From Halomarina salina (GTDB taxonomy: Archaea; Halobacteriota; Halobacteria; Halobacteriales; Haloarculaceae), in contig NZ_JALLGW010000003.1 of NCBI RefSeq assembly GCF_023074835.1, positions 62,001 to 126,000 of the forward strand: a stretch of DNA of 64,000 nucleotides, written 5' to 3'. Below the pieces are notes generated by a model, which did no database searches, was not told the DNA's origin, and worked only from the letters and a program-made list of their open reading frames with translations. Both the position numbers and the translations under genes were made by a program. Numbering within the stretch: position 1 is the stretch's first letter; each line of letters starts with the position of its first letter. Below are positions 52,485 through 60,532 of the stretch, in pieces.

Positions 52485-53390
52485 TTAGTCGAAGAGTTCG
52501 ACGGCAATCGTCCGTCGTTTGAGAACCCCGAAGCCCACCGCTATGAACACGAACCCCAGCAGTGCCGACGGCGGGAGCGCTTCGCCGAACAGCACGTACC
52601 CCGCCACGATAGCGACGACCGGGAAGAGGTAGTGAATCAGGTTGGTCTCCACGGCAGACCGCCGGTCGATCAGGACGAAGTAGATGATGTACGCGAGCGC
52701 GGTCGAAATCACCGTCAGATAGCCGAGAGCGAGGACTGCTGTCGGGTTTATCGTTACGTCCGCCAGCGACTCGCCGACAACCGGACTGAGCGCGTGCATC
52801 AGGCCAGCGCCGAGAAGCATCGACCACGCGGTCACCGCGGGCACGGAGATGGCGTTCTCCGCCCGTCGAATCAGGACACTCCCCAGCGCTGTTCCGATAG
52901 CTGAGACGAATATCACCAGTTTTCCGACGATGCCCTGGTCGACGAGTGAGGTAGCCCCTGGGACCAGGGTAAGAAGTACGCCCACGACCCCGATGCCGAG
53001 TCCTACGAGCTCGTCTTTCGATACCCGGTCTTGGGGGACGAGTACCCACGACCACGCAGCGGTCAACAGCGGGATGAGACTTGCCATCAGTCCGGAGAGA
53101 GCGCTCGTCGTCAGTGCCTGGCCGATATACCAGATGCCCTGTCCGAACGGGAAGAACAGCGTCCCTCCACCTACGATAGCGAGCACGTCACCGCGAGTGG
53201 ATGGGCGCCAGTTACGGGTGGTGGTGATCGCATACCCCAGCAGAAACACCCCGGCGAGGTCGAATCGGAACGCTGCGATCAGTAACGGAGGCATGTAGGA
53301 CAGGGCCGCCTCGACGGCAGGAAACGCCCCGCCGCCCATCACCGAGAGGCCGACGAACAGCGCGAGATCGCGGCGCTGGGTCGAATCCAC
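52485..53390 (-). CDS. EamA/DMT family transporter
   Basis: 301 residues from GTG 53,390 (VDSTQRRDLALF); TTTATTA on the minus strand 27 bases upstream supports this start over the longer frame from 53,528, which would add 46 non-family residues. About ten membrane segments in two repeats, each an EamA domain; the second repeat ends with HYLFPVVAIVAGYVLFGE. Such carriers export or import metabolites, often amino acids or nucleotide-type compounds. Substrate unknown. Confidence 0.9.
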   Translation of the reverse strand: MDSTQRRDLALFVGLSVMGGGAFPAVEAALSYMPPLLIAAFRFDLAGVFLLGYAITTTRNWRPSTRGDVLAIVGGGTLFFPFGQGIWYIGQALTTSALSGLMASLIPLLTAAWSWVLVPQDRVSKDELVGLGIGVVGVLLTLVPGATSLVDQGIVGKLVIFVSAIGTALGSVLIRRAENAISVPAVTAWSMLLGAGLMHALSPVVGESLADVTINPTAVLALGYLTVISTALAYIIYFVLIDRRSAVETNLIHYLFPVVAIVAGYVLFGEALPPSALLGFVFIAVGFGVLKRRTIAVELFD

Positions 53391-53413
53391 GACCGGACAC
53401 TCGAAAGTGAGAG

Positions 53414-53420
53414 TAATAAA
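53414..53420 (-). promoter_or_regulatory. TATA box of the EamA transporter gene
   Basis: TTTATTA on the minus strand is centred 27 bases before the GTG at 53,390, indicating a leaderless message and deciding the start. Confidence 0.5.
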
Positions 53421-53635
53421 GGCAGGCCTGGTCGTCGCCACGTGCAACGTCGATATGCCGACGGTTCTCCAGATGTAACGGTCGGCCACCCCGAGAGCGT
53501 TGCGTCCAGACAGATTCCGTTCGTCCACCCCTGATATCGACTCCTCTGTTCGGCAGGCGACGGACAGCGTCTCCGAAGCAGTACTCGAAGTAGCTGATAG
53601 ACCAACGCTCTCTGTCTATCGGTCTCACGGATTCC

Positions 53636-54045
53636 TTACTTCCCGGTAGAATCCACTGGCTTTTCGGCCGGGACCGCTGCCGTGCGATAGGCTTCGTAGA
53701 GATCGCTGCCCCACTCGACGAGTGCGTCGTTAGAACTGAGCAGCATCGCAATGTGGTCCCCTTCACCGGTCTCGTTGTACGCTCCGATGGCGACCTTTCG
53801 ATCGTTGTACAGGCCAATACCGAGGGTCAGTGACTCTTCAAGATAGCCGATCTGGAAGTCCCGTACTCGCTATCGTCGAGGAAATGATCGAGTCCTTCCT
53901 CATGAAGATGAGTGTAGACCGAGTAATCGACGATCGCCTCGCCGGCAAGTCCGAGTTTCAGGAGCTTATCATAGGCGCGAAAGAGTGTCGGATCGAAGAT
54001 CGAATTTTCGTGGGACCAGCACAAGATTATTGCCGCATATTTCGG
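53636..54045 (-). pseudogene. Remnant of a FilR1-domain winged-helix regulator, truncated and frameshifted
   Basis: Reading the minus strand, the first frame gives FDPTLFRAYDKLLKLGLAGE and AIVDYSVYTHLHEEGLD. A missing base near 53,860-53,863 shifts the frame, which continues DFQIGYLEESLTLGIGLYND, VAIGAYNETGEGDHIAMLLS and ALVEWGSDLYEAYR to a stop at 53,638. This is the C-terminal ligand-sensing FilR1 domain of haloarchaeal ArsR/TrmB-like regulators. A stop codon just upstream ends the match and the DNA-binding half is gone. It is a dead fragment next to another dead gene. Confidence 0.75.
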
Positions 54046-54222
54046 AGGAGCCTACACGCTCAACACCACATCCACTTGGATCGGCGACGATCTCGTCACC
54101 GACACGAATCGGCGTTGGAACGCCCTTTCTTCAGCGGGCCGAGACACGACTGCACCATCCTTTCTGCAGTGAGGACGGTCACCAACCCAAAGACCCAATC
54201 GGTAGGGATGTAACAGCACACT

Positions 54223-55089
54223 ATGCCTGTCGATATCACGCACGACACCGCACAGGTCAATGGCGTTCGACTGCACTACGCGCTCGCTGGCGGGGGAGAG
54301 CCGGTGGTCCTTCTACACGGATGGCCACAGACCTGATACGAGTGGCGACACGTAATCTCCGATTTGGCTACCGACTACACCGTCGTCGCACCGGACCTTC
54401 GAGGCTTGGGTGATTCCGAGAGACCGGTGGATGGGTTCGACAAGGATACGGTCTCGACGGACGTTCGGGAACTGGTTCACCACCTCGGCTTCGAATCGGT
54501 GGCGCTCGTCGGCCACGACTGGGGTATGCCGACGGCGTACGCCTACGCGGCACAGTATCGAGATGAAGTCCATGCATTAGCAGTGTTGGACGCAATGTTG
54601 CCGGGAGTCCGCGAGGACGAGAAACCGAGACGAATGTGGCACATGTACTTTCATCAGCAACGTGACCTGCCCGAACTGCTCGTCTCGGGCAACGAGCGGG
54701 CTTATCTCTCTTGGTTCTACAATGACTTGAGCGGGGACCCCTCGAAGATCGATTCCGAAGCCCGTGACGAGTACGTCCGATGTTACTCTTCGGCTGGCGG
54801 ATTGAGATGTGGGTTCGAGTACTATCGGGCGTACGACACCGATGCCGAACAGAACGAACGACACGCCGAAACACCATTAGAGATGCCCGTGTTGGCACTA
54901 TCCGGTGAATGGTCCTTCGGTTCGCTAACCGTACGAGACATGGAGGCCGTCGCGACGAACGTTGAAAGCGAAGTGCTCGAGGAGACGGGTCACTGGATAC
55001 CAGAAGAGCGACCGGCGTACCTCATCGAACGGCTCCGGGGGTTCTTCGATAGTGCACTGGACACTCCGACCGACGATGCTGCAGGCTGA
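54223..55089 (+). pseudogene. Alpha/beta hydrolase (epoxide hydrolase-like) with in-frame stop codon 38
   Basis: From ATG 54,223 the frame reads VVLLHGWPQT, then TGA at 54,334-54,336, then YEWRHVISDL and on to 55,089 in the same frame. Relatives have tryptophan at this place, so TGG became TGA by one change. The rest is family-like: APDLRGLGDSERP, the nucleophile Asp in VGHDWGMPTAYAYA, and the histidine in ETGHWIPEERP. Without the stop the product would have 288 residues. Internal starts after the stop would remove the oxyanion segment, so activity is unlikely. Confidence 0.85.
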
Positions 55090-55450
55090 ACGACCCGACG
55101 ACGAACCCATTCGGTACCCTCAGCCGAATCAGCCCCTGCTGTCGTTAGAGGGGGTAATTCTTGTATTGTGGTCCGTAGAGATTCGAACGCCGAGCCTTTG
55201 TGAGCGTGGATACTCCAAGAGTGTATAGCGACATGAGATTTAAAGAAGCCAGGAGCTGATGATCCGTGGTCACAACTCCAGATGCGACTGAACACCTCCT
55301 TCGAGAGGCTACTCTCGTATACTCCGAAGGACAACTGTATCTGCTAGCACTCGCGTTGTTGGATCGACGTGGCCCATGGACGTTGAACTGAGGAGCCTTT
55401 TCGAGGGAAGATGGTGGAATCACGCTTCGAGTCAGGGTCGACTGGGTGAC
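55090..55450. other. Intergenic stretch with one doubtful short frame
   Basis: About 360 bases. A GTG-started frame at 55,266-55,391 (41 residues, ATEHLLREATLVYSEGQLYL) looks protein-like in composition but matches nothing recognised and has no clear promoter. Otherwise nothing seen. Confidence 0.45.
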
Positions 55451-55852
55451 TTACTCGAACGTCATCCCGTAGCCCCACCCTTCTAGGTGACCCGCTACCT
55501 CGTCGAGGTGGTCGAGACCGACCATCATCAGCGCCTCCCGAAGGTCTGTTAGCGAGACGTCGTCGTCGAACCGGTCTTCGAGTTCGCGGAGCGCGTCCCG
55601 TTCTGCACTCTTCGTGTCGGGCATGAGGAACAGCGGCACTCTGTCACGCCCGTCCTGAACGCCGTCGCGACGGAACTTGTACGGTATCTGCATCGTCCGT
55701 TGCTGCGTAGCGCCCTTCGATTCTGTCTCTGCAGTCGATGACTCTTGCTCCTCGACCGTTTCCGACTCGGATGCATCGCGCTCCGGGCTTTCGCTCGGGC
55801 TGGACTCCTCGGCGAACGGGTCCTCTCCCGCTCCCTCCTTCATCCCCGTCAT
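55451..55852 (-). CDS. Small acidic protein coupled to ParA (possible centromere-binding partner)
   Basis: 133 residues from ATG 55,852, overlapping the ParA stop by 4 bases. The first 55 residues are low-complexity Glu/Ser/Asp; the rest has a basic stretch TMQIPYKFRRDGVQDGRDRV and a C-terminal helical part DVSLTDLREALMMVGLDHLD. No helix-turn-helix is obvious. Haloarchaeal plasmids often carry such a small gene directly after parA, so a role in DNA segregation, perhaps binding the nearby iterons, is inferred. Confidence 0.65.
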   Translation of the reverse strand: MTGMKEGAGEDPFAEESSPSESPERDASESETVEEQESSTAETESKGATQQRTMQIPYKFRRDGVQDGRDRVPLFLMPDTKSAERDALRELEDRFDDDVSLTDLREALMMVGLDHLDEVAGHLEGWGYGMTFE

Positions 55853-56724
55853 ATCGTCGCCACCTCGTGATCTACGTCGCCCGGTTCCGGTGGGTTCGGT
55901 GCCTCCAGGCCCACCTCGCGTTCCAGATAGCGTGCGAGGCGGTCGAACTGCGCGAGGGTCTCCCGCTCGTAATCGCGCTGGCGGTCGCGGAACTCGCGAA
56001 CGTACCTGAACGCGGAGCACTGCTGCATCCAGCACCCTTCCATCAGCGACGCCCGCTCGCCGAAGACTTCGGGGATGGCGTACTCGATCTCGTCGAGGAC
56101 CGTCCGCTGATCACGCGTGTCCTTGAACCCGACCGGGACGGCCGCGAGGACGCCGACGTCGATCTCGAGCTGGTCCTCGAACCCGGCGACGAGCGCTTCC
56201 AGCCCCTCGACTGCCGCGCGACCCTTCGCGCTCGGCTCGACGGGGATGACCAGCGACCGCGTCGCGTGAATCGCGTTGTAGAGGTGGGGCCCCTCCGTCG
56301 CTGGTGGGTCACAGATCAGGACGTCGTACTCGTCGGGGATGCCCGCCTCCCGGAGGACGCGAAGTAGCTGGGCGTGCATCCCGTACGCCTCGCCCATCGC
56401 CTCCGCCTGCTCTTTCTCGCGCTGGAGGAACGTCGACAAGTCCGAGAGCATGTTGTGTTCCGGTACGACGTCCACCCCCTCGACAGTGCGGATGAGGTCG
56501 GTGAACTCGCCCTTCGGTCGTCGGATCATATGCCGAACGAGGTTGTCGACCGGTTCGGTTCGCTCGTCGTCGACGCCGAACAGGCGCGACAGGTCGCCGT
56601 CCTGCGGGTCGAGCGGGACGACGAGGGGCTTCAGACCGGCGCGTGCGTGCGCGACAGCCAGATTCGCCGCCGTGGTGGTCTTCCCGACCCCGCCGGCCTC
56701 ACTGTACGTGGAGTACGCCAACAT
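55849..56724 (-). CDS. parA: ParA/Soj family partition ATPase
   Basis: 291 residues. The deviant Walker A reads SEAGGVGKTTTAANLAVAHA (8-27), Walker A-prime/B segments are VVPLDPQDGDLSRLFG and DVLICDPPATEGPHLYN. The signature lysine of KGG-type ParA is replaced by Ala10, as is common in haloarchaeal plasmid copies. It should form ATP-dependent dimers on DNA and move plasmid or chromosome DNA. An array of 13-bp repeats starts 100 bases upstream of its ATG, and a recombinase gene follows beyond it on the same strand (transcribed towards parA). This is the maintenance cassette of an integrated element. Confidence 0.92.
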   Translation of the reverse strand: MLAYSTYSEAGGVGKTTTAANLAVAHARAGLKPLVVPLDPQDGDLSRLFGVDDERTEPVDNLVRHMIRRPKGEFTDLIRTVEGVDVVPEHNMLSDLSTFLQREKEQAEAMGEAYGMHAQLLRVLREAGIPDEYDVLICDPPATEGPHLYNAIHATRSLVIPVEPSAKGRAAVEGLEALVAGFEDQLEIDVGVLAAVPVGFKDTRDQRTVLDEIEYAIPEVFGERASLMEGCWMQQCSAFRYVREFRDRQRDYERETLAQFDRLARYLEREVGLEAPNPPEPGDVDHEVATI

Positions 56725-56823
56725 AAGGAGGACATACGACTCCCCCCACTTGAATCCACGTCAGACAATTCATGAACCACTGTGGTTACCGAACCCAACG
56801 AACTCAATTCATGGAGTCGCCGG

Positions 56824-56871
56824 ATGAACACCAACGATGAACACACCCAATGAACACCAGCCAAGAACACA
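56824..56871. repeat. Iteron group A: ATGAACACC-like units every 13 bp
   Basis: Units start at 56,824 (ATGAACACC), 56,837 (ATGAACACA), 56,850 (ATGAACACC) and 56,863 (AAGAACACA), a constant 13-base period. They lie about 100 bases upstream of the parA ATG. Such direct repeats are typical of partition sites (parS) or replication iterons. Confidence 0.7.
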
Positions 56872-57051
56872 ATCAATTAACTTCATTAATTAGACCCAGA
56901 GAGTGCTTGCTGTAGTTGGTGAAACCCAATGAGATGGTGAATTAGTGGCTTCAAGATGTACTTGCGATGAATATTGACCAGGATAAGGAACAACTGGTCG
57001 GTGATCTCGACGGAGCATTGTCCGACTGAACAGTACCAGATCCAATCATCG

Positions 57052-57099
57052 GCGAACACCATTAATGAATGTTGGTAGTGAACCTCGTCGATGAACACC
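57052..57099. repeat. Iteron group B: degenerate units every 13 bp
   Basis: Units start at 57,052 (GCGAACACC), 57,065 (ATGAATGTT), 57,078 (GTGAACCTC) and 57,091 (ATGAACACC), again with a 13-base period. The outer units match group A best. Group B lies 180 bases from group A, towards the recombinase gene. Confidence 0.55.
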
Positions 57100-57223
57100 A
57101 CCAAAAGAGACAACTACTGCGTGGGACGGGTCGTAGCAAACGTTGGCAGAACCTGGCGCGTGTACACCCCCACGCCGACGTCACCCGTGAAGACCACGGA
57201 GAGTACACAGAGTCGGTGTACTC

Positions 57224-58537
57224 CTATCCCTCGAACGCTTCGGCGAGCCGCGAACGCATGAACTCCCGCCGCGTTCGCCGTGCTCGTTCGTCGGAGAGGT
57301 AGTTGTCGTGGACGACGGCGGGGTCAGAAGAGCCCTGCTCGGCCGCGATGTCGCCGACACCCTCCAGAAACTCACCCAGAGCGGCCGTGTAGGTGTCGTA
57401 CCAGAAGCGACGACAGAGCTGTGGCGAGGGGTGCTCGTCGCCGACCGTCTCCGGCAGGTCCGCCCGCTCGGCGAGGTCCCGGAACCAGGCCCAGATACGC
57501 TCGCGGCCGACGTGCTCGACCCCTTCGTACGACGAGGGGAAGAGGTAGCCGTGCCAGTCGTCTCCGCTATCTCCCGAATCAACTCCAGAGGCAGCACTCA
57601 GCTCGTCGATTCGATCGTCGAGCGCGTCGACCCCGTAGAGCAGGTTCACCTCTCCCGGTCCGTTCTTGCGCTCCTCGAACGTCAGGTAGGGCACGTCGTC
57701 GTCGCGGTGGACCTGCGAGACGTGCAACGAGGCGACCTCGTTCGCTCGGAGGCCCCACCCGGCGAGTGCGACGACGAGCAGGCGTTCGCGCCGCCCGTCG
57801 GCCGCCATCATCAACGAACGGACGTGGTCGGCCGTGAGTGCTGGCGGGTCGGTGGCGTCGATCTGCCACTTGAACTCCGCGTACAGGCCCGTAGCGGGGT
57901 TCGTAGCCGCTACTCGCCGCCCGACGAGGTGCTGGTACCAGTCGTCGACGACGCCCCTGACGCGGCGTTTCGTCCGGGCGGCGTAGCCCTCGTCGTTCAA
58001 CCAGTCGAACGCGGCGTAGCACGCGTCGACAGCTTCGTAGGCCGGGCGCTCCGAATCCCGTCGGACCGGCGAGAGGAGGTCGTCGGTGTCGTTCGCGGCC
58101 GTGTACGCCCGGACGTAGAGGTTCAGGCGCGTCCGCATCGCGTCGATAGAAGAGTCGGAGAGGTCGTGGCGGTTCCGGCGACGGTCGAGGAACCGTTCGA
58201 GAACCTCGACGGTCGCCTCGTCGTCCGTTGCCCAGTCGTAGCCCCTGTCCTGCGAGTCTCCGCAGAGGTCCGCGTCCCAGAACTCCCCGAACGAGCAGTC
58301 GTGGTGCCGTCTCAACGCGGCGAGGAACGCTCGTAGCCCCTCGTCGCGGAACCACTGGTGCGTCGGTTTCTCCATCTCGGCGTCGTGACCGTCCGCCTCG
58401 AATCGCGGAGCAAGCTCCTCCCGATACAGTTCTGCGAACCCCTGGCGGTCAAGCGTCGACCACCGCACGCCCTCGAACGGGTCGTCCGTGGGTGGAAGCC
58501 CGCTCGCTGCCTTCTGGGTGGATTCTGAGTCGGCCAT
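57224..58537 (-). CDS. Tyrosine recombinase/integrase
   Basis: 437 residues. The C-terminal catalytic domain shows Arg264 in GWGLRANEVASL, Lys291 in EERKNGPGEV, Arg376 in PSPQLCRRFWYDTY and the nucleophile Tyr413 in VVHDNYLSDE. The usual histidine before the second arginine is replaced. The N-terminal half resembles a core-binding domain (helical, 100-220). It is longer than XerC/D and fits haloarchaeal plasmid or provirus integrases. Placed beside parA and its iterons, it probably integrates or resolves the same element. The attachment site was not found by eye. Confidence 0.88.
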   Translation of the reverse strand: MADSESTQKAASGLPPTDDPFEGVRWSTLDRQGFAELYREELAPRFEADGHDAEMEKPTHQWFRDEGLRAFLAALRRHHDCSFGEFWDADLCGDSQDRGYDWATDDEATVEVLERFLDRRRNRHDLSDSSIDAMRTRLNLYVRAYTAANDTDDLLSPVRRDSERPAYEAVDACYAAFDWLNDEGYAARTKRRVRGVVDDWYQHLVGRRVAATNPATGLYAEFKWQIDATDPPALTADHVRSLMMAADGRRERLLVVALAGWGLRANEVASLHVSQVHRDDDVPYLTFEERKNGPGEVNLLYGVDALDDRIDELSAASGVDSGDSGDDWHGYLFPSSYEGVEHVGRERIWAWFRDLAERADLPETVGDEHPSPQLCRRFWYDTYTAALGEFLEGVGDIAAEQGSSDPAVVHDNYLSDERARRTRREFMRSRLAEAFEG

Positions 58538-58756
58538 GTTCGTGAGGTTCGGAGATAGTTCACGATTCCAGATAACTCTGTGGGTACAACGGACTGGTTG
58601 AGTCTGTTCGACCCACGGACGTCGGGCGCGCTCGTGCTGGCGATGTATGAATTGTATGTGGCTATACCGATACTGTCGGTGCGAGCTACCAGCCTTCGTC
58701 GAAGAGTCGTCCGTACTCCTCGACGGGGGCGCTCTCGGGAGCGGGCGTGGCGAACG

Positions 58757-58898
58757 CGAGGAGCACAGTCGGAACGAATCACGGACGCCACTCCCCTATC
58801 TCGGTACGCCGGACGGAATCGGTGCCATGACGGCGTTCCTCGCATCGGACTATGCACGGTTCATCACGGGCCAGTCGTTCGTCGTCAACGATGGATAG
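58757..58898 (+). pseudogene. C-terminal fragment of a short-chain dehydrogenase/reductase
   Basis: The frame ending at 58,898 reads TPLPYLGTPDGIGAMTAFLA, SDYARFITGQSFVVNDG. This is the standard C-terminal end of SDR proteins (family pattern: GxPxxIA...FLASD.A.FITGQ...VDGG). About 40 residues match; before that the frame turns to unrelated sequence, so the cofactor-binding and catalytic parts are gone. Confidence 0.7.
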
Positions 58899-59589
58899 AC
58901 GGCCCAGTATCGGACTCGAGGATGAGCCTCAAGTCGCACGAGAGACGCCAACCGCAGTGAGCGGCCGAGTCACTGGCCGTCGGTGTACTCGGTCAAAAGT
59001 AGCTGCCCAATTGTTAGGGAAACCAACACACCACGAGACGGAGTGTGGAACGTAGACCACGCGCCGGACTATCGGGGGTTACCAGAACAACCTCTTAGAG
59101 CCCGTGAAACGGCGAAGAGCTCTGATTGGAGGTGGAGAGTCGTAACCCGGTCACTGTGGCAGTCCACTCGGTGCAGAGCGACTGCTACGGGGGGCTGAAG
59201 CGGACGTCACCGGTCGACGCCGTCCCACGCGCTTTCAGGGCCCGTGTGAGGAGTCCGACGTTCCGTGCTCTCGTTCGTTCAGAGGGGGTCTCTAACGATC
59301 CCCGCCGACGGTCGTTTCCGGACCTCATCGACCGACTCGACGGGGTCGTGTGGTAGCTGTCGTATCGAAGCTCTGAGTACCCCATCGAAGGAGGCCGTAC
59401 GTGTGAGCAAGTGCGACCACGAAAAGGGATGCCAGCCACTACACCTCGAGGCGGCACATCGGAGCCTACGTCCACCCCTCGAAACGAGTCCGTTGGGCAC
59501 CCTACGAGAGGTGTGCAAAAATTTTTACGGATGCTGGGGAGAGCTGCCGTCTCGACGGTAGTTCACGGACAGGGATACGTGTGTGATTG

Positions 59590-59598
59590 TTTGATATT
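59590..59598 (+). promoter_or_regulatory. TATA-like element of the 59,620 hydrolase
   Basis: TTTGATATT lies about 26 bases before GTG 59,620 and decides that start over an in-frame TTG at 59,587. Confidence 0.4.
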
Positions 59599-59619
59599 CC
59601 TTCCCACACTCTACCGCCT

Positions 59620-60498
59620 GTGCCACCAGTTCACTCGAAGGTGTCGGCCAACGGTATCGACGTCCACTACGTCCGGGAGGGGTCCGGGTTGCCGCTCGTC
59701 TTCCTTCACGGGTGGCCCGAGTTCTGGCGGACGTGGCGGAGGAACCTGACCCCGCTCTCGGAGAGCTACGACGTCGTCGCACCCGACCTCCGGGGGTTCG
59801 GCGCGACCGAGAAGCCGGACCTGCCGGCCGAGGAGGGGTACACCGTCGCGGACCACGTCGCCGACCTGCGGGCCCTGACGACGGCACTCGACCTCGACGA
59901 GTTCGGCCTGGTGAGCCACGACCTTGGCGCGCTCGTCGCCCAGCAGTTCGCACGCGAGTACCCCGAATCGGTGACCGGCCTGTTCTTCTTCGACTGCCCG
60001 TACCCCGGTATCGGCGACCGGTGGCTCCGAGCCGACCGTCTCGGCGAGATATGGTACCAGTCGTTCAACCAGCAGCCGTGGGCCGCCGACCTCGTGGGTG
60101 CGTCCAGGGAGACGTGCGAGACGTACATCGGCCACTTCCTCTCTCACTGGGCGGGCGACCCGGATGCGTTCGACCGGGAGGACCGCGACGCCTGGATTGA
60201 CAACTTCATGCGCGAGGGCAACCTCCAGGGTGGGTTCAACTGGTACGTCGCGGCCGACGACGCCCGCAAGCGGTTGATGCGCGAGGGTGCGCCGTCACTG
60301 CCGACGATAGACATCCCGACCCGCGTCCTCTGGGGGGAACTCGACCCGGTACTCAGGGTGGAGTGGGCCGACCGACTGGACGAGTACTTCTCTGACTGCG
60401 AGTTCGACAGTCTCCCGGACGCGGGCCACTTCGCGCATTACGAACGTCCGGAGCGCGCGAACGAGGAGATAGACGCGTTCTTCTCGTCGGTAACGTGA
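59620..60498 (+). CDS. Alpha/beta hydrolase, Asp-nucleophile type (epoxide hydrolase/haloacetate dehalogenase-like)
   Basis: 292 residues from GTG 59,620. HGWPEFWRTWRR is the oxyanion segment, APDLRGFGATEKP follows, the nucleophile Asp is in LVSHDLGALVAQQF, and GELDPVLRVEW and AGHFAHYERPE give the later acid and histidine. An aspartate rather than serine nucleophile points to epoxide hydrolase or dehalogenase chemistry. It belongs to the same group as the broken gene at 54,223. It is convergent with the TRAP transporter operon (34 bases). Confidence 0.9.
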   Translation: MPPVHSKVSANGIDVHYVREGSGLPLVFLHGWPEFWRTWRRNLTPLSESYDVVAPDLRGFGATEKPDLPAEEGYTVADHVADLRALTTALDLDEFGLVSHDLGALVAQQFAREYPESVTGLFFFDCPYPGIGDRWLRADRLGEIWYQSFNQQPWAADLVGASRETCETYIGHFLSHWAGDPDAFDREDRDAWIDNFMREGNLQGGFNWYVAADDARKRLMREGAPSLPTIDIPTRVLWGELDPVLRVEWADRLDEYFSDCEFDSLPDAGHFAHYERPERANEEIDAFFSSVT

Positions 60499-60532
60499 GC
60501 GCCGCGGCGAGAACGGAAATCGCGCTTCCGGG

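Larger units (their letters stand above)
56725..57223. other. Low-GC non-coding region between recombinase and parA, with iterons
   Basis: About 500 bases of low GC without a credible gene. It holds the two iteron groups listed separately, a CATTAATTA stretch at 56,884 and several loose GAAC-containing copies (56,774, 56,800). This is the expected position of a partition site or replication origin. Confidence 0.65.
58538..59619. other. Mostly non-coding stretch at the right edge of the island
   Basis: About 1.1 kb. The only recognisable content is the short-chain dehydrogenase tail at 58,757-58,898 and the promoter of the hydrolase near 59,590. Other short frames show no family features. No tRNA that could serve as an integration target was seen here. 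Confidence 0.6.

Noticed and set aside
53391-53528. Longer N-terminus of the EamA transporter
   Set aside because: The extra 46 residues are not family-like and a TATA box lies inside them, giving a start at 53,390.
54334-54336. TGA read as selenocysteine or tryptophan
   Set aside because: Relatives have tryptophan here, no selenocysteine insertion machinery or hairpin is evident, and haloarchaea use TGA as stop; a nonsense mutation is simpler.
56824-57099. CRISPR array
   Set aside because: The repeats are 9 bases with a 13-base period, far too short for CRISPR repeats and spacers, and no cas gene is present.
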